Source: Casuarina equisetifolia
Taxonomy: Eukaryota; Streptophyta; Magnoliopsida; Fagales; Casuarinaceae
Length of the DNA stretch: 64,000 nt
Assembly (NCBI GenBank): GCA_028551475.1
Contig: CM052360.1
Coordinates: 9,226,501-9,290,500, forward strand
Direction: 5' to 3'
Shown here: in pieces, positions 24,300 through 36,560 of the stretch
Layout of the letters: every line of letters begins with the position of its first letter
Position numbering within the stretch: position 1 is the first letter of the stretch
Made by a program: the position numbers and the translations under genes
Notes under the pieces: generated by a model
What the model was told of the DNA's origin: nothing
Databases searched by the model: none
Seen by the model: the letters and a program-made list of their open reading frames with translations, nothing else

Positions 24300-24505
24300 A
24301 TATATATAAGTGTGAAAATATTCTAGATAACTTGCTACCTAATCTAGAAATAAAGAATCATTTGGTTGAAATTTGCTTACTTAATATTAGTGTTATTTGT
24401 GTGACTTGTCTACATAATTGAATTGAATTTTTACTGCTAACAATAGCATAATATTGTTAGTTTAACAATTCAACCCCTTTTTTTGTTAAGCCATAAAACC
24501 CAACA
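24300..24505 (+). repeat. Truncated 3' LTR of deleted copia element
   Basis: Only the 3'-most part of the LTR remains. The deletion joint lies in an ATATATATA run that also occurs at the matching place of the 5' LTR, suggesting a short-homology deletion. It ends CCCAACA directly before TAGTT. Confidence 0.85.
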
Positions 24506-26500
24506 TAGTTGATTTAATATCAAAACCTTCTTATTTTATTTTTTGGTGATAGGTCAAGAACTATATATCACCATAAAAAATTACAAGTTTGTTCAATTGC
24601 AACATCATCATTTAAGCTTAAACACTACATTTGACAAATTCTAAAGCTCTTGCAAAAATTTATTACAATTTATAAGCTTCACTCCTTTAATAGATAAAAT
24701 CTTCCCTATTACATTTTTTTTTATTTTAGCAATAACAATCAAACTGTCTAGACTTTTATCATTGAATCTTCTTTTATTTCTTTCCCTCTAAATGTGATAC
24801 AATACAGTCTTGAAAGATATACTAAGTAAGATTGTTACAAAAATCTTACTTTAAAGTATACTATTAAGATTGATAAACATGTTTGTCTTCTTTTATTTAG
24901 CAAAGAAATAAAACTTAAGCCTACCTTTGACACTTGAATTATAATTATGTTAAAACTTAAGTTTTTGTTGGCCATTCATAAATAGACTTATGAAGCAAAG
25001 AACTCATATGTAACTTACATGTTCATATAATTGTGCTTGTTAAGTATGACTTGAGCTGACGTAAAATTTATTGTGTTGCATTATTTGCTAACTTCATTTA
25101 GAGTCACTATTTGGTTAAGTTCACTAATAAATGAGTTATGTAATTGGTATGATGTTGTCAAAAAATCAAGATAAGTGGAGTGAAAAGCTCATATGGAAAA
25201 TGTCTAGAGCTTGGACTTCTTAACTTTAAAACTTTTATAAAAGATGTGGGGTATTAGAAATTAAAATATCAAAGGATTCAAAGTTATTATGCGTACATAA
25301 TTTAAACTTGTCATGCAACATGAATGTAATCTAGTTAGATTGTGCTAGATGGTAAAGCTTGAATGCATCTTAGCTTGAAACAAAACTAAACAAATTAATC
25401 TTGAATTTTTAGTCAACAACATCCTAGTGCTTTAGTCATAACTTCCCTACATGGGCTATTATTGTGTTATTTTGTTCATAATATTTATTAAAAATAATGA
25501 ATGTGGAATGAAGTCTTTTGAATTTCTCTTTTTGTCTACATTCTTAATTTAATACAGATTTAGAATAATTGATATATTTCCTTTTCTCACAAGCCCTTGC
25601 TTTCTAGAATATTTATTCAAAATTCTAAGGTCCTCCTAAGAATTGGAATACATAAGCTAAAGATACTTCCAATTGCCTTCACAATAATGAGATGAAGTAA
25701 AAAGAAGTTGTTAGATCAATACTAAACTTGAATTATTGCACCAAGCATGGGTGTTCAATTCCACTTGGATTACGGTTAATACAATTAGAATCTTGATTTA
25801 GAAAAAAAAAATGATTTGAGTATTGATAGACCAAGCATTTCATCATTTATGCTCCTTAGTCTTCTATTCCTCAACATAGGTTGATTATTTGATTTATTTA
25901 GAAATCATATATGTCAATTGAAATCGTTAGCATTCTTAAGAGTAAGCAACAAAAAGGGTTTCATAAGCAAAAATAAGGATGTTAATGACAAAAATGGAAT
26001 GGGATTTCTCAACACCTACTTTAACTAGTTTACGTTTCATTCCTTTTTGGATTCTGTTGATCTACATAATCGCAAACAACAATGTGTGAATTGTGACGGT
26101 CTAAATTTTCAGTTAAATTTCAAGTGAATGGTTAGGTAATTGGGTAAGATGAACTAAGGCAGAAATTATTATCAATTCACTTGTTGGATTTCCATTTCTT
26201 ACCAATTTTCACGGAATGAAAGTAAAATAGTGAAATGGATTGATATAGGATTTGTTCAAGGGAACCCAAAACCTCCAATATTGGTTACAAGTTTGTTTTT
26301 GCCAAGAAGATGCCAAAAAAAGGCTTCAAATGAGCCATAATAATGCAAGGACAACTTGAAATACTTCTAAACAGCCACTAAATTTTCCCCACAAGGTTGA
26401 AGCTTGAGGTACACATAATCTCCTAAGCCAAACTATTCCTCTTTTCTGTCAATCTCATGGTATTTTTTTCATCTAGTTTTGGGCCATCATCGATCTCTTC
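24506..26500. repeat. Intron DNA paralogous to 60,182-61,590
   Basis: Collinear with unit B (for example GAACCCAA(A/G)ACCTCCAATATTGG near 26,265 and 61,055), but unit B lacks about 24,560-24,840 and about 25,330-25,860. No exon or domain recognised. The right end leads into the gypsy remnant and may include its degraded LTR. Confidence 0.6.
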
Positions 26501-26519
26501 TTAAAACCTTTTAACATTG

Positions 26520-27210
26520 AATCCTTGGTTTAAAGCTCCCTATCCACCGTTTTAGCAACACAAGACCCTAGTAAGTAAGAGAGAAGTGTAGGTGGTGACC
26601 TTCCATACACCATTTCATAAGGGAATTTATTGGTAGCTCTATAGGTGTTGGTGTTGTAACAAAACTCAACTCATGGGAGCCACTTAACCCATTTTTTTTT
26701 ATGGTCATAAGTAAAACATTTCAAGTAGACCTTCAAAATTTTATTCACTCATTTAGATTGCCCATCAGTTTGTGGTTGATATGTAGTGGAGAAATTGAAT
26801 TTTGTACCTTGCCTGTCAAATAATTACATCTTGGTCAAGAAATACATGATGAGGCATACCATAGAGCTTGGAAATGCTTTACCAAAAGAAAAAAAAAACA
26901 AAAAAGAAAAGAAAAGAAAATCTATGGCACACTAACAACAATGTATAGATGTGCAAAAGCAGTAAAATGAGTAAGTTTTGAAAGTCTATCAACTATCACC
27001 ATAATCACTTGCTTACCCTTCGAAGTTGGCAACCCTTTAATGAAGTCCATAGATATATGCCCCTAAATTGAATAATTGCATCCTTTAATGAATTGAATAA
27101 CTAATTGATTCATGTTGACCTAGTAAAACATTGCATTTGGTTGTTGGAGAATCTTTTAATGACCTTCATGTGTAGCTCCATGTAGCTATTGAAGAATGAT
27201 TGGAATCAAT
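26520..27210 (-). pseudogene. gypsy integrase (degraded)
   Basis: Translated piecewise on the minus strand it shows the DFIKGLPTSKGK and VIMVIVDRLSKLTHF blocks of the integrase core (about 26,960-27,060) and, further on, EFCYNTNTYRATNKFPYEMV and YGRSPPTLL (about 26,540-26,670). Several frameshifts and poly-A/T runs interrupt the domain, so no long open frame remains. Confidence 0.78.
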
Positions 27211-27989
27211 GTAGAATCCTTGCTATTGAAATCCTGTGTATTTAAAGCAAAATACCATTCTTGTATTGCTTGTTGTCTCTCACTTCCTCGTGCTCAAATT
27301 ACTAATAATTTCTTATACTTCCACATTGTTGGTAACCTTTACTTGGATAGAGTCTAGTCACATAGGTACCAATGTAGAAATTGGTAACATTTATTATTAG
27401 TTCCTTTACTACTTTCACATTTTTCCACATTGACATAATTTTGCATAATCTCATTTTTCTTTTCATTACTAATTAGTGAGTTGTTCCTTTCTACACTTTC
27501 TTACATATGCTTTTCTTCTTCCAACTTATAAGAACAATCATCATACACTTCTTCATCTTCATTATGCACTTGTCTATAAAATCTCTTGGAAATCCTACAA
27601 AGGTTCTAATAGTACTTTAACCTACTACTCTTCCTTTTTTCTAAATAATGCATTAACATCTAAATTTTTTTTCCTGAGTTTGTATTTTATCTTAATCATA
27701 GCCTATGCACTTAATCAACTAGGACTACTGATCTGGTCTTGTAATCTTTTGATTCCAAAGGTGTTAAAGGCATTTTTAGTTAGTCTTTACTATTAACTTT
27801 TTCCATAACAAGTATCGATGTCATTCTTTCACTACAAGTATCAATGCTAGTAACTATTGTACATAGGTAGAGAGTATTAGATTGTTACCTTTAAGAACAT
27901 GCCTAAAATATACCAACAACCACTTCTTTTGTGTCAATACAACTTGCACTCCAAGTAACTATTTTTGATAGGTAAAGAGTATTAGATTA

Positions 27990-28880
27990 TCACACTATCA
28001 TAAGTGGGATATAAAATTCTAGTAGTCTCAATACTAGTGCTTTTGTCATAGTCCTCTTCAAGTCAATAAAAGACCTTTCTACTTCATTAGTCCACACAAA
28101 TCCGTTCTTCTTTAGTAACTTAGTCAAAGGTGTAGCTATGATCCTATAATTTCTTATGAACTTATGATAATGCCTCATTAGCCTTAGAAAACCTCTCAAT
28201 GCCTTGATTGTTTTTGCTACTAGCCAATCCACCATTGTTGCCACTTCATTTGATTCTACTGCCACACCTTGTCCAAAAATTACATGCCCCAAGTAACTAA
28301 CTTCCAATACTCCAAAAACACACTTTACTTTCTTGACATAGAGTTGATTCACCCTTAATTTATCAAACATTAACCACACATAATTTCAATGGTCCTCCTA
28401 TGTTCTCCTATACCCTAAAACAAAACAAACCTTTGTAAAAGCTCCTTGAACACACTATTCATCAAATTTTGGAGGTAGAAAGCACGTTGCATAAACCAAA
28501 TGGCATAACCAAAAATTCATAAGACCTTTGGGGTTTGGAATGCCTTTTTCACTATATCCTTGGGATGTATCCTAATTTCGTGATATCTTGATCTTAAATC
28601 CAGCATTGTGAAGATTTTGGCTCCATTTAGTTCATCTAATAGCTCATCCACTGTAAGAATAAGGAACCATCCTTAATAGTTTCCTTGTTCAAAGAGCAAT
28701 TTTGCATGAACTATCATTCTTCCTTACTTGGAGAATTGGTGATGAAAAAGAGTTGCTACTACTCCTTATCACCTCTTCCTCCAATAATTCTTGGAGTATT
28801 TTTTCAAACTATTACTTCTACAGATGGGGGTAATATAACACTATTACTAATGACTTTAAATTCATCCATTAGCATAATTT
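27990..28880 (-). pseudogene. gypsy reverse transcriptase and RNase H (degraded)
   Basis: The open part (28,379-27,990, 129 codons) reads NQLYVKKVKCVFGVLEVSYL, GHVIFGQGVAV, KALRGFLRLMRHYHKFIRNY and LTKLLKKNGFVWTNEVERSF, the RT C-terminus joined to RNase H. Upstream, about 28,650-28,470 gives [19 protein letters not shown] with later shifts. The polymerase FADD-type box is not readable in frame. Confidence 0.85.
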
Positions 28881-28885
28881 AGTAG

Positions 28886-29344
28886 TCATGAGATCTTTAT
28901 GGTGGTAATTCGTGTGGCTTTTGAAAAATCTCCATAGACATTTTGTTTTTGTAACAACTTAGCAAACTTAACACCTTCCACTACTTTATTTTTAGATTGC
29001 TTACCCTTGTACAGCTCCACTATTTTCCCTTCCAACATAAATGATATATAAAGTTCAGAAAAATACCAATTGATTAACCTTAGAGTTTCCAGCCAATGAG
29101 TGCCCAAAACCGCTCCTAAGTTTGGAATAGGCAGAATAAACCAATTAGCTTTCATTCTTGACCCTTTAAGTATCATATCTATGTCTAAGCATAACTCCCT
29201 ACCATGTATCACATCACCATTAACCATTTCCACATTAAATCCTCCTTCCACGTCTAGTCTTAAATTTATTTTAAAAATAAAATCCAATCTTTTACTCACA
29301 ATATTGTGAGTGCTAGTAGAATTAATCAAAAATAGAAACCTCAC
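28886..29344 (-). pseudogene. gypsy retropepsin-like protease, active site lost
   Basis: A 152-codon frame aligns with plant gypsy aspartic proteases: a VEMVNGDVIHGRELC strand region, then NLGAVLGTHWLETL and the following LYISFMLEGKIVELY. The catalytic DSGSTH motif is degraded to NSTSTH, removing the aspartate and glycine, so it cannot be an active protease. Confidence 0.82.
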
Positions 29345-29524
29345 ATAGTTCTTCCCATGTCCCTTTGCACTTTCATAGTCTTAAGGCACTTCATACCATA
29401 CGTTGCAGCTATAGAAATTACCTTAAGCTCTCCCTGCACCAATTTTATTTCACTAACACCCCTTAATCCTCTTCACTGGTGCCATTCTTTTCAACAAAAA
29501 CAATTTCTGCAACGGTGGACTAAC

Positions 29525-29956
29525 TAATACCATTTGTTACAATCAAAGCAAAGCCCCTTGGCTCTTCTATCCATGATTTCTGGCTACGACTGTCTTTTCA
29601 CCAATAAATTGGTTATGTTATCTCTAATTATGTTTTTACTCCCAATCACGATATTCTGTCTCCTCATTAGTGCTGGCATATTTCCCCTACAAGCCAAATC
29701 CTTAGTTCCAAACAATCTAGCAAACCTAATTGTAGCGAAATAATGGAGGTGGATTATGTGTTATCATATCTAGTTTTATATTTTCCTCCAATCCACTCAT
29801 GAGACAACTTATTTGATGCCCAACATCCAAATTACTATAACTCAAAAGCAATTTATTGGATTGAAACTGACAATTATGTACTAATCCGATCTGTTTCAAC
29901 ATAGTAAGCTCACTGAAATGGTCTTTGAATATAATATGCCCAAACTGCTTTCGCAA
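29525..29956 (-). pseudogene. gypsy gag C-terminus (degraded)
   Basis: 29,956-29,726 holds the retrotrans_gag end (HFSELTMLKQIGLVHNCQ, QISCLMSGLEENIKLDMI). About 29,585-29,530 gives the start of a zinc knuckle (DRRAKGLCFDCNKW) in another frame. The knuckle's His and last Cys are not seen. Confidence 0.75.
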
Positions 29957-29999
29957 CTCATCCGTTGGTGCTTGCCATGAGATCGATCTTCCTCAATAC

Positions 30000-32950
30000 T
30001 CCTTTTCTTAGTTGGTATACTAGTTGAGACTCAGTATCGGGATACCATGAAGCATTCCACACTTTGTCCACTCCCAATGTATCATTGAATTCTCTTTGGC
30101 GCTGAAAAAGTGTGACTTATTTGAAAATGATAACGTTCTCAAATCCAGGGTTCTTAAATTTCTTGCCAAGATCCGTTTCAATACCACTATATTTAATTCC
30201 ATTTTATTTTGAATTTTCTTACAAAACTTCAAAAAATATTTCAAAGTTCTCACTTTTAGGATTTAGAACATACATCCATGTAGTACCATCTACAATATTT
30301 ACCACTTAAAGTAGTTGTCCTCATGAGATCAAATAGGTCCATGTGAAGTAATTGATTGGCCTTGTTGTAGTTATCATAATTCTAGACTTGGAAACTAATT
30401 TTAACATGTTTTCCTAAAATACATGCATCACACATTTTTATTTTCTCGTACTTTAGGTATAGTAATCTTATAAGTACAGGTTTTGCTCAGAGCTCAAATA
30501 AGTTTCATACTAACATATGACCCAACCTTTTATGCCAAAACCAAACTAATTCTTTCTCTAATGATGCAAAGCATATTTGTTTGGCTGAACGTTTTCACTT
30601 AGTTTTAAAACATACACATATCCTTGGCATTTTGCATATTGTTTTGCTCTACTTTCACAACTGCTTATGATGTATAATGATGGTTCAAAGCTAACATTAT
30701 ATACGATGTGAAATAATTGACTAACATTAAGATTATTGATAACTCTATTTTTATAGAGTTATTTTACCTATTTTAGGCAATAAATAACTTTAATAATTGT
30801 GAGAAAACATTTGAACTCCTCTTTATTTACTTAAATTTATCTTGTTTATGTAGCACAAGAAGACAAGGAGAAAAGAGATGAACATGGAGAGCTTGATGCT
30901 TATTGTGTGGCAAAATCATAATATCAGGATCAAGAGAGTGAAGATGAGCTTGGGCTTTGAATGATTGTTATTAGATTTTATTGTTATTGAGTTTTCTAAA
31001 TAATTAGAAAACCTAATCATATTAGGAGTTCAAAGCTTAATTAAATTAGGAGTTCAAAACCTAATTAAATTAAGAGTTCAAAACCCAATTGTTTTAGATC
31101 TCTAAGACCCAATTCTACTAGGATAAGAGTAGATCTAAACCTAAACCCTATTTAAGAAAAGAGAAGAGGCAAAAAAAGGAGGAGGACGAAATTGAGCACA
31201 ACTTAAGAGAGAGGCCAAGAATTCCAAGTTTTCTTGAAGAGAAGACAAAAAGGGTGACAAACTTCTTGTTCTTGGATTCAAGATGCCTTCTTTATTCCCT
31301 ATTATTATTCTTCCTCATTATTTCTTTATGCTTTAATTTACCTTTGTTAGAGCTACGATGTAACCTAATTATGATGGTATGAATCTTATGATTATTATGT
31401 TTTGTAAGATATTTTATTTATGTGAGTTATATATTATTATGCTTAATGCTTTTAAGTGATTGGACACCATTTGAATGATTTGATGTGCATGTTTGAGACT
31501 GAGAGGTAATAATATGCAATTGCTTCTTATAATATATAACCATGAATTAAATGTGGATAGACATATACCATGTTGTTTGTGTGGCTTTTGGTGATAAGAT
31601 GATCGAAAGATTTATTATAAATTGGGAATGTTCACAGATCCTAATGCATTTGGTTTGTTTCAATTCACATATAGAAATGTAGTAAATTAATGAACTAAGT
31701 AGGTTTACTATACCTAAACATAGGATAGTAAATAAATTAGGAAGTTCCACCATCACATAGATAATATCCCTCTTGCAAGCATACATAATCTACATTAGTA
31801 CCTCATAGTTATGGTGAAATCAGACACTATAACATATTTGTGTATTTAGTTTTATTAAATTTAGTTGATTAGTTTATTCTCTATCAATTTGGATTTGTTA
31901 GATAAATTCTACGAGTTGTTCACCGTTAGTAATTAGTTGGCATAGTAATCACCAATCTCTGTGGGATGATACTTTTCTTATCATTATATTACTTGTTCGA
32001 CATGTTCACTTGCATTTAAAATTCACCAAACAATTATACTTCAATCCATGAACATATAACACATGTTATAATTATATATATTGCCTAACCAATAGCACTC
32101 TTGGACAATTCCTTTTGAGTTATAGCAAAAGAAATTTACCTCAAGATTTGATAGTGAGTTGTTGACTTATTGGTTTGTGCAACGGCTCCCTGTAGCAACA
32201 GACATTGAATTGAAATTCTTAGCCTCCAGGTTCTGTTGGGTACATGTGAGTTACGGAATTCCAAATTCCTTTTACTCCACACTATTCTCCTATTTTGATT
32301 TGTCAAATGTGACTAGTATAACCCCTAGTATTAGCAAAATACACACTTATGCATGTTACAAAAGAGTTTGTTACCAAATTTGAAATGGAAGGTTTTCCCG
32401 CATTAGAAGATTTACATATGTTACTGAAAATTTTTAATTTAGTTTTGGTTGGTATCATAGCCCAACTTTGTCATATGATCCTTTTTGTTAAGTAACCGCT
32501 CTTTTAAGCATTTTGCTTCCATCTGCAAACTTTTTCAACACTGTTTGACAATTTTCTAACGCATATTTCAGTTTGTTGAACTATCTAAAGCATCATTAAA
32601 TGCAGTTTGAAGTCCATAGAATGTATAATTTTTTTCAGGATTAATTTGAGAATTTACCTTAGTTCCCATTTCTCTCATTTCTACCGAATTTTCTAAACTT
32701 GCGGGCAAGCATGAAAGACTCATCATGTGTCGTCCAAACTATCCTCATGTTCTTGTGTGATGACCTTAAATGCTAAATATTCTTTTCTGCTTCTTGTCGT
32801 TGGGAGAACATTCAGCACCCTTCCCAAGTCTAACCATCTTAAATCTACATTTGGGTTTTCCCATTTAGAGTGAGACCCAAACACTACAAATTGAATAAGT
32901 TTGAACCAGCATAAAGTCTTATATACTTTGTGGCATTTTTTTATTAGATT
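30000..32950 (-). mobile_element. Ty1/copia remnant, interrupted by a solo LTR
   Basis: Minus-strand translation of about 30,590-30,180 gives WFWHKRLGHM, MCDACILGKHVKISF and LLHMDLFDLMRTT, the copia pre-integrase and integrase start, with in-frame stops. A solo LTR (30,737-32,032) splits it. Beyond the LTR, about 32,640-32,460 gives a gag-like Lys/Glu-rich coil. It is related to, but more decayed than, the copia element at 1.46-6.36 kb. No LTR of its own could be defined. Confidence 0.7.
30737..32032 (+). mobile_element. Solo LTR (1,296 bp), family S, copy 2
   Basis: Begins TGATAACTCTATTTTTATAG and ends ACCAAACA; perfect 5-bp duplication ATTAT at 30,732-30,736 and 32,033-32,037. It is nested inside the copia remnant and therefore younger than it. 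It has the CTGTGGGA-containing 3' end and a TATTTAAG word (about 31,150) that could be the old TATA box, both shared with the other two copies. Confidence 0.95.
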
Positions 32951-34390
32951 TTCTTATATTTTTTCTCTAATCAAATAGGCATCTCATAGATTCTTTCTGA
33001 GAGAAGCTTTTTCCAATAATTATCCCCTAAAGAGACATTTTTTATTTGCCTAATAGGTTTTTCTATATTTTCTCTATTTATTGATTAACATCAAAGAAAT
33101 CTTAGTTGGATGCTAGGAAAATTTACTATAACAAGATGATAAGAATCCTAATTAGATACTCTTGGAAAAATCTACTACAACAAGAAGATAACCTATTATT
33201 TCTACAATTACATAAATACCTTAAAGTACAATCATACCTTCTAACTTAATTATTTCATAAATTCTAATAATCTCTTCCTTAGAATAATTAGTGCAACATC
33301 CATGCACTATAGACGTGTATTAAAAATCTCTTCAAATATTTCAATTACACAATCACATTCTTCAAAAAGAGAAATATTGGAAAAATTCTTTTCAACTTTC
33401 ACAACTATTGTCTTTGTATAAAGAAAGACTAAAGCAAATTTCTTTAACTTCTATAATCACAATCTTTTAAAAAAGAAATGCTAGAAAACTCAATTCAACA
33501 ACTATAGTTTCTTGAAAGAAAAAAAATTGAAGAAACTCTTTAACCAAGTGCCTCCTTCATTAGAAGACCATTAATAATAATGAAAATTATGGGACTTTCA
33601 CAATAATTGATGTCTATCTCTGAAATTTACTTATCAAAGAGTTTTCCCCCCATGAATAATTGTTGATGCTTCTTCAAAATCAATTATTAAGAGTATTCCA
33701 CACCTCATCTACATATCAACAAATTGAAAATATCCAAATTTTTATTCCATTGTCCACATCAAAATTAGAAGCATAAAAAAGCTCCCTATTAATTATTAGT
33801 CCATCATCAGTTCATCCTTCATTTTTTCCATTTGACACCTCAACTTGAGCCAAATATTCGCTTGACTAGTCCTATCTCCAAACTAACAACTTTGAGAATA
33901 CTGATTATCTCAAAAATGTCATATTCTTCAACAAAAGTCTCCTATATGGATCTCAAATACTCAATATGGACAAAGAAACATTTATCTATACTTGGCCAAC
34001 TCTGATGCATGACTTTAACAATATATTTTGATTTATATACGTGAATATCATAAAAAATCAAATAGGATTTAGGAGAAAAAAATGTCACTTCAAAAAGATC
34101 AATCTGGTTTTTTAATTACATTCACTGCTTTGATCCATCATCTCTGGTACTTATTTTGTAGCTTGATCCACACTCACTGCATCTCTTGTTGGTGATTCAA
34201 GCGACTTTGATACATATGTTGGGAAATTTAATGATAAGCCACCTAATAAAAGCCTTTGTTTTTTCCATTCATTTAACCACTGTAGCCTTATTGTCTTCCA
34301 CCTCCTAATCTAAACAAGAAATCCAAAATGCTGCCAGAACACTATCTGTTTCTGTAATTATTCATCCTTAAACCTATCAACAATTTGTTG
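32950..34390. other. AT-rich DNA, nothing recognised
   Basis: No exon-like island, open domain or repeat border seen. It may include the 5' part or LTR of the decayed copia remnant to its left. Confidence 0.35.
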
Positions 34391-34629
34391 AAGTACGTGC
34401 GCCATATTATGATGAAATGTTCCAAAGATGTGATCGGTAGAAATGATGATGTTACTTCAAAGGAAAATGCTACATGGTGTAAGCTTGAAGCAACTGAAAT
34501 TACTAACTGAAAGAGACAGGGAGACTCTTTAATGAAAAGATAATGTTTTTTGGTTATGTTGACTGAGAATCTTGAAGGATTTATTATTCGGCTTACAAAA
34601 TGGTCTTACAGCTGGCAGTAAAGAAGAGC
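34390..34629. repeat. Fragment C: third copy of the MADS 3' flank
   Basis: Matches 8,870-9,030 in unit A (TGATC(G/A), ACTTCAAAGGAAAATGC, GTAAGCTTGAAGCAA(C/T)TGAAAT) and 53,590-53,740 in unit B (CTTACAGCT, GGCAGTAAAGAAGAG versus TTCAGTGAAGAGTAAAG). It continues beyond the inserted LTR array at 41,681 (GGAAACCTCCATG versus GGAACCTCCATGACG at 53,787). No exons of this copy are seen. Confidence 0.65.
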
Positions 34630-34634
34630 AACGC

Positions 34635-35433
34635 TGATGCGGATGCACTTAAGGCCCAATATCATGAGTTCCAACATTAAGGAATTGAAAGTCCACAACA
34701 TAATCCAATGGGTCCAAGAAGGGCAAGGTTGAAGAAGTAGCCCAAGAATATTTCATAGCATCTCTGCAGGCTTTAATATAGGGGGTTTCCTAAATAATTG
34801 TTAAGTCCTTAATTTCTTAGGTTTAATTTATTGTCTGAGAATATTTTCTTTTATTTGGTTTTCCTTAATTGTCTAGGTTCCTGATTTATCTAAGTTTCCA
34901 TACTTGTCAGATTTATGATTTGTTTAAGATTCCTTATTTGTCAGAATCCAGATTTGTTAAGACTTTCTTAATTATAGGGATTCTTGGTTTATCAGGATCA
35001 TTCTAAAATTAGGTTTTAAGGATTCCTGATTTACCAAGATCTTTCTAGAATTAAGTTTAGATGTCTATTTACATGAAGCATTGTTTTAGTTGTAAGCAGA
35101 GTTGTTTTCTAGAGAATAGAAATCCCAAAGTTGTGTGATCAAATTTTGCATCCTTTATCTAATTCTTTCTAGGGAATGGCGGTCCTTGACTGGTGGCGTT
35201 GCCTTTACGTCTTGGAGATTATTGACATCTATCTTTTTATTTTTGTTATTCTAATTTTCATTTTTCCTCCATTCCTCTCTACCAAACACTTACTTTTCCC
35301 ATAGACGGTGCCATATATTCTATTACTATTGTTATATTTTCTATATTATTTGAATTTATACTAATTTTATTATTATATATTTAAATATAAAATTAAATTA
35401 ATAAAAATAATAAATTGGCTGGGTTTCCATACT
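34635..35433 (+). repeat. LTR L5 of the array, inverted relative to the others
   Basis: Plus-strand LTR beginning TGATGCGG. It follows the same order as L1 read on the minus strand: AAGGCC(C/T)AATATC, the TAATCCAATGGGTCCAAGAA block, CTTGACTGGTGGCGTTGCC, and an AT-rich part with GGTGCCATATATTCTATT that only L1 shares. At about 35,433 it stops being LTR and joins the middle of the minus-strand gag tail segment, so its 3' end (…CGCATCA) is missing. Confidence 0.8.
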
Positions 35434-36560
35434 TTCATCAATTGCATTGAAAAGTCTTGGTGATTGTTATTGACACATCGTCTTATCATGATTTGACAAT
35501 ACAAATCCATAAAGGAAACCACTATTCATGCTTAGTGCCTCTGAATTCTTCAAGTCTTGGATGAAACCTTGTCTTTCTTCTAACAAAATTTCATCCTTTG
35601 TCTTGTTTGGTAATATCTCGTGCTTTGGTAGCTCTGAAACTTTTGGATCTATCTCTTTTTCTAGCAGCACATCTTGGTTTAAAGGATCCAAGCACTTTGG
35701 ATTTCCATTCATAGTCATTGGTTCTTCAATTTCCAAAAGATCCAAACTTTCTAGGTTCTCATCTTTCTTTTTTGCCAACACCACTAGCTTTGGTAGAGTA
35801 AAATCTTTTGGTTCTACTTCTGTTGACTTTGTTTCTTCTACTTGAACAATTTCTTTGGCTTTCTTCGGTGAAGCTTTTTTCCCATACCACCTTTCTATCC
35901 ACATGTCAGTCTTCTTTGAAATAGTTGAAGTTATTCTACGATTGGTACTTGGAATATTAAAGCGCAATCTTGTTTTTGGTTGCATCGTGGGTCTTGGCTT
36001 TGGGATTTGTTCATCTTGCACACATCAACTTGCTCTTGCTTGAAAGCTTTGGGCAAAAAGTGCTTTTCAAGTAGCTTTTTTAGTTTCTCCCATGAATGGA
36101 CCTTTTCCTTTCCATCTCATTCTCTTTGTTTCTTAATATTCTCCCACCATAAAGAAGCAAATTCTTTAAGATGAAGAACAACAACCTTATATCTCTTCTA
36201 ATCATCATATGCTTGGAGCTCAAATACCCTTTCAATATGACATAGCCAATTAATAAAATCATTAGGATCAAGAGTACCTTCAAATTCTGGGATTTTGACG
36301 CGTAAGCTATCATCCTTTGGCCTCTTTCTCCTCTTCTCTCTTTCATCTTGGTTGCCTTGGCAAAAGGCTTGCAACTTCTTGACGACATCAGAAAGTTGCT
36401 CCTTTACCTTACCTAACTCAAGCGATAACATTTTGTTTCCAACTCCCCATGGTGGAATTGGAGAATAATGGCCACAATAATGTGATGAAAAATTGCTACT
36501 CAAATTAAACATCCTGAGGAAAGCTCATTCATAAGAATAACCTAGGCTCTGACTACCACT
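35434..36560 (-). pseudogene. Array internal segment I4: gag plus tail
   Basis: 36,512-36,198 reads MLSLELGKVKEQLSDVVKKL, the gag core KIPEFEGTLDPNDFINWLCH and IERVFELQAYDD before a stop; the gag continues in another frame (EFASLWW block near 36,170-36,140). 36,021-35,467 is a 184-codon charged tail (DMWIERWYGKKASPKKAKE, EIVQVEETKSTEVEPKDF) that ends GFLYGFVLSNHDK. The tail has no recognised domain. The last part of the tail is lost at the joint with L5. Confidence 0.75.

Larger units (their letters stand above)
21284..24505 (+). mobile_element. Internally deleted Ty1/copia element with intact ends
   Basis: It starts TGTTAG and ends AACCCAACA, flanked by the perfect 5-bp duplication TAGTT (21,279-21,283 and 24,506-24,510). 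The complete 5' LTR is 21,284-22,982 (1,699 bp). A primer-binding-like site follows at about 22,984-23,000 (TTGATATCGAAGCC, two or more changes from TTGGTATCAGAGCC). Then come gag and, from about 24,300, only the last about 206 bp of the 3' LTR. Protease, integrase, RT, RNase H and most of the 3' LTR are deleted. Unit B keeps the empty site (TAGTTGATTAAATATC at 60,182), so insertion followed the duplication. Confidence 0.93.
26500..29960 (-). mobile_element. Ty3/gypsy retrotransposon remnant, unit A
   Basis: Read right to left: gag (29,956-29,525), protease (29,344-28,886), RT (about 28,880-28,380), RNase H (28,379-27,990), integrase (about 27,210-26,520). RT before integrase identifies Ty3/gypsy. 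All parts carry frameshifts and stops, and no LTRs are recognisable. The second copy at 61.5-64 kb in the other unit shows the insertion is older than the tandem duplication. Confidence 0.9.

Noticed and set aside
35528-36174. Plus-strand frames, Phe/Ser-rich, and similar ones at 37,591, 38,711 and 40,038
   Set aside because: They are antisense shadows of the minus-strand gag-tail segments, and recur only because those segments recur.
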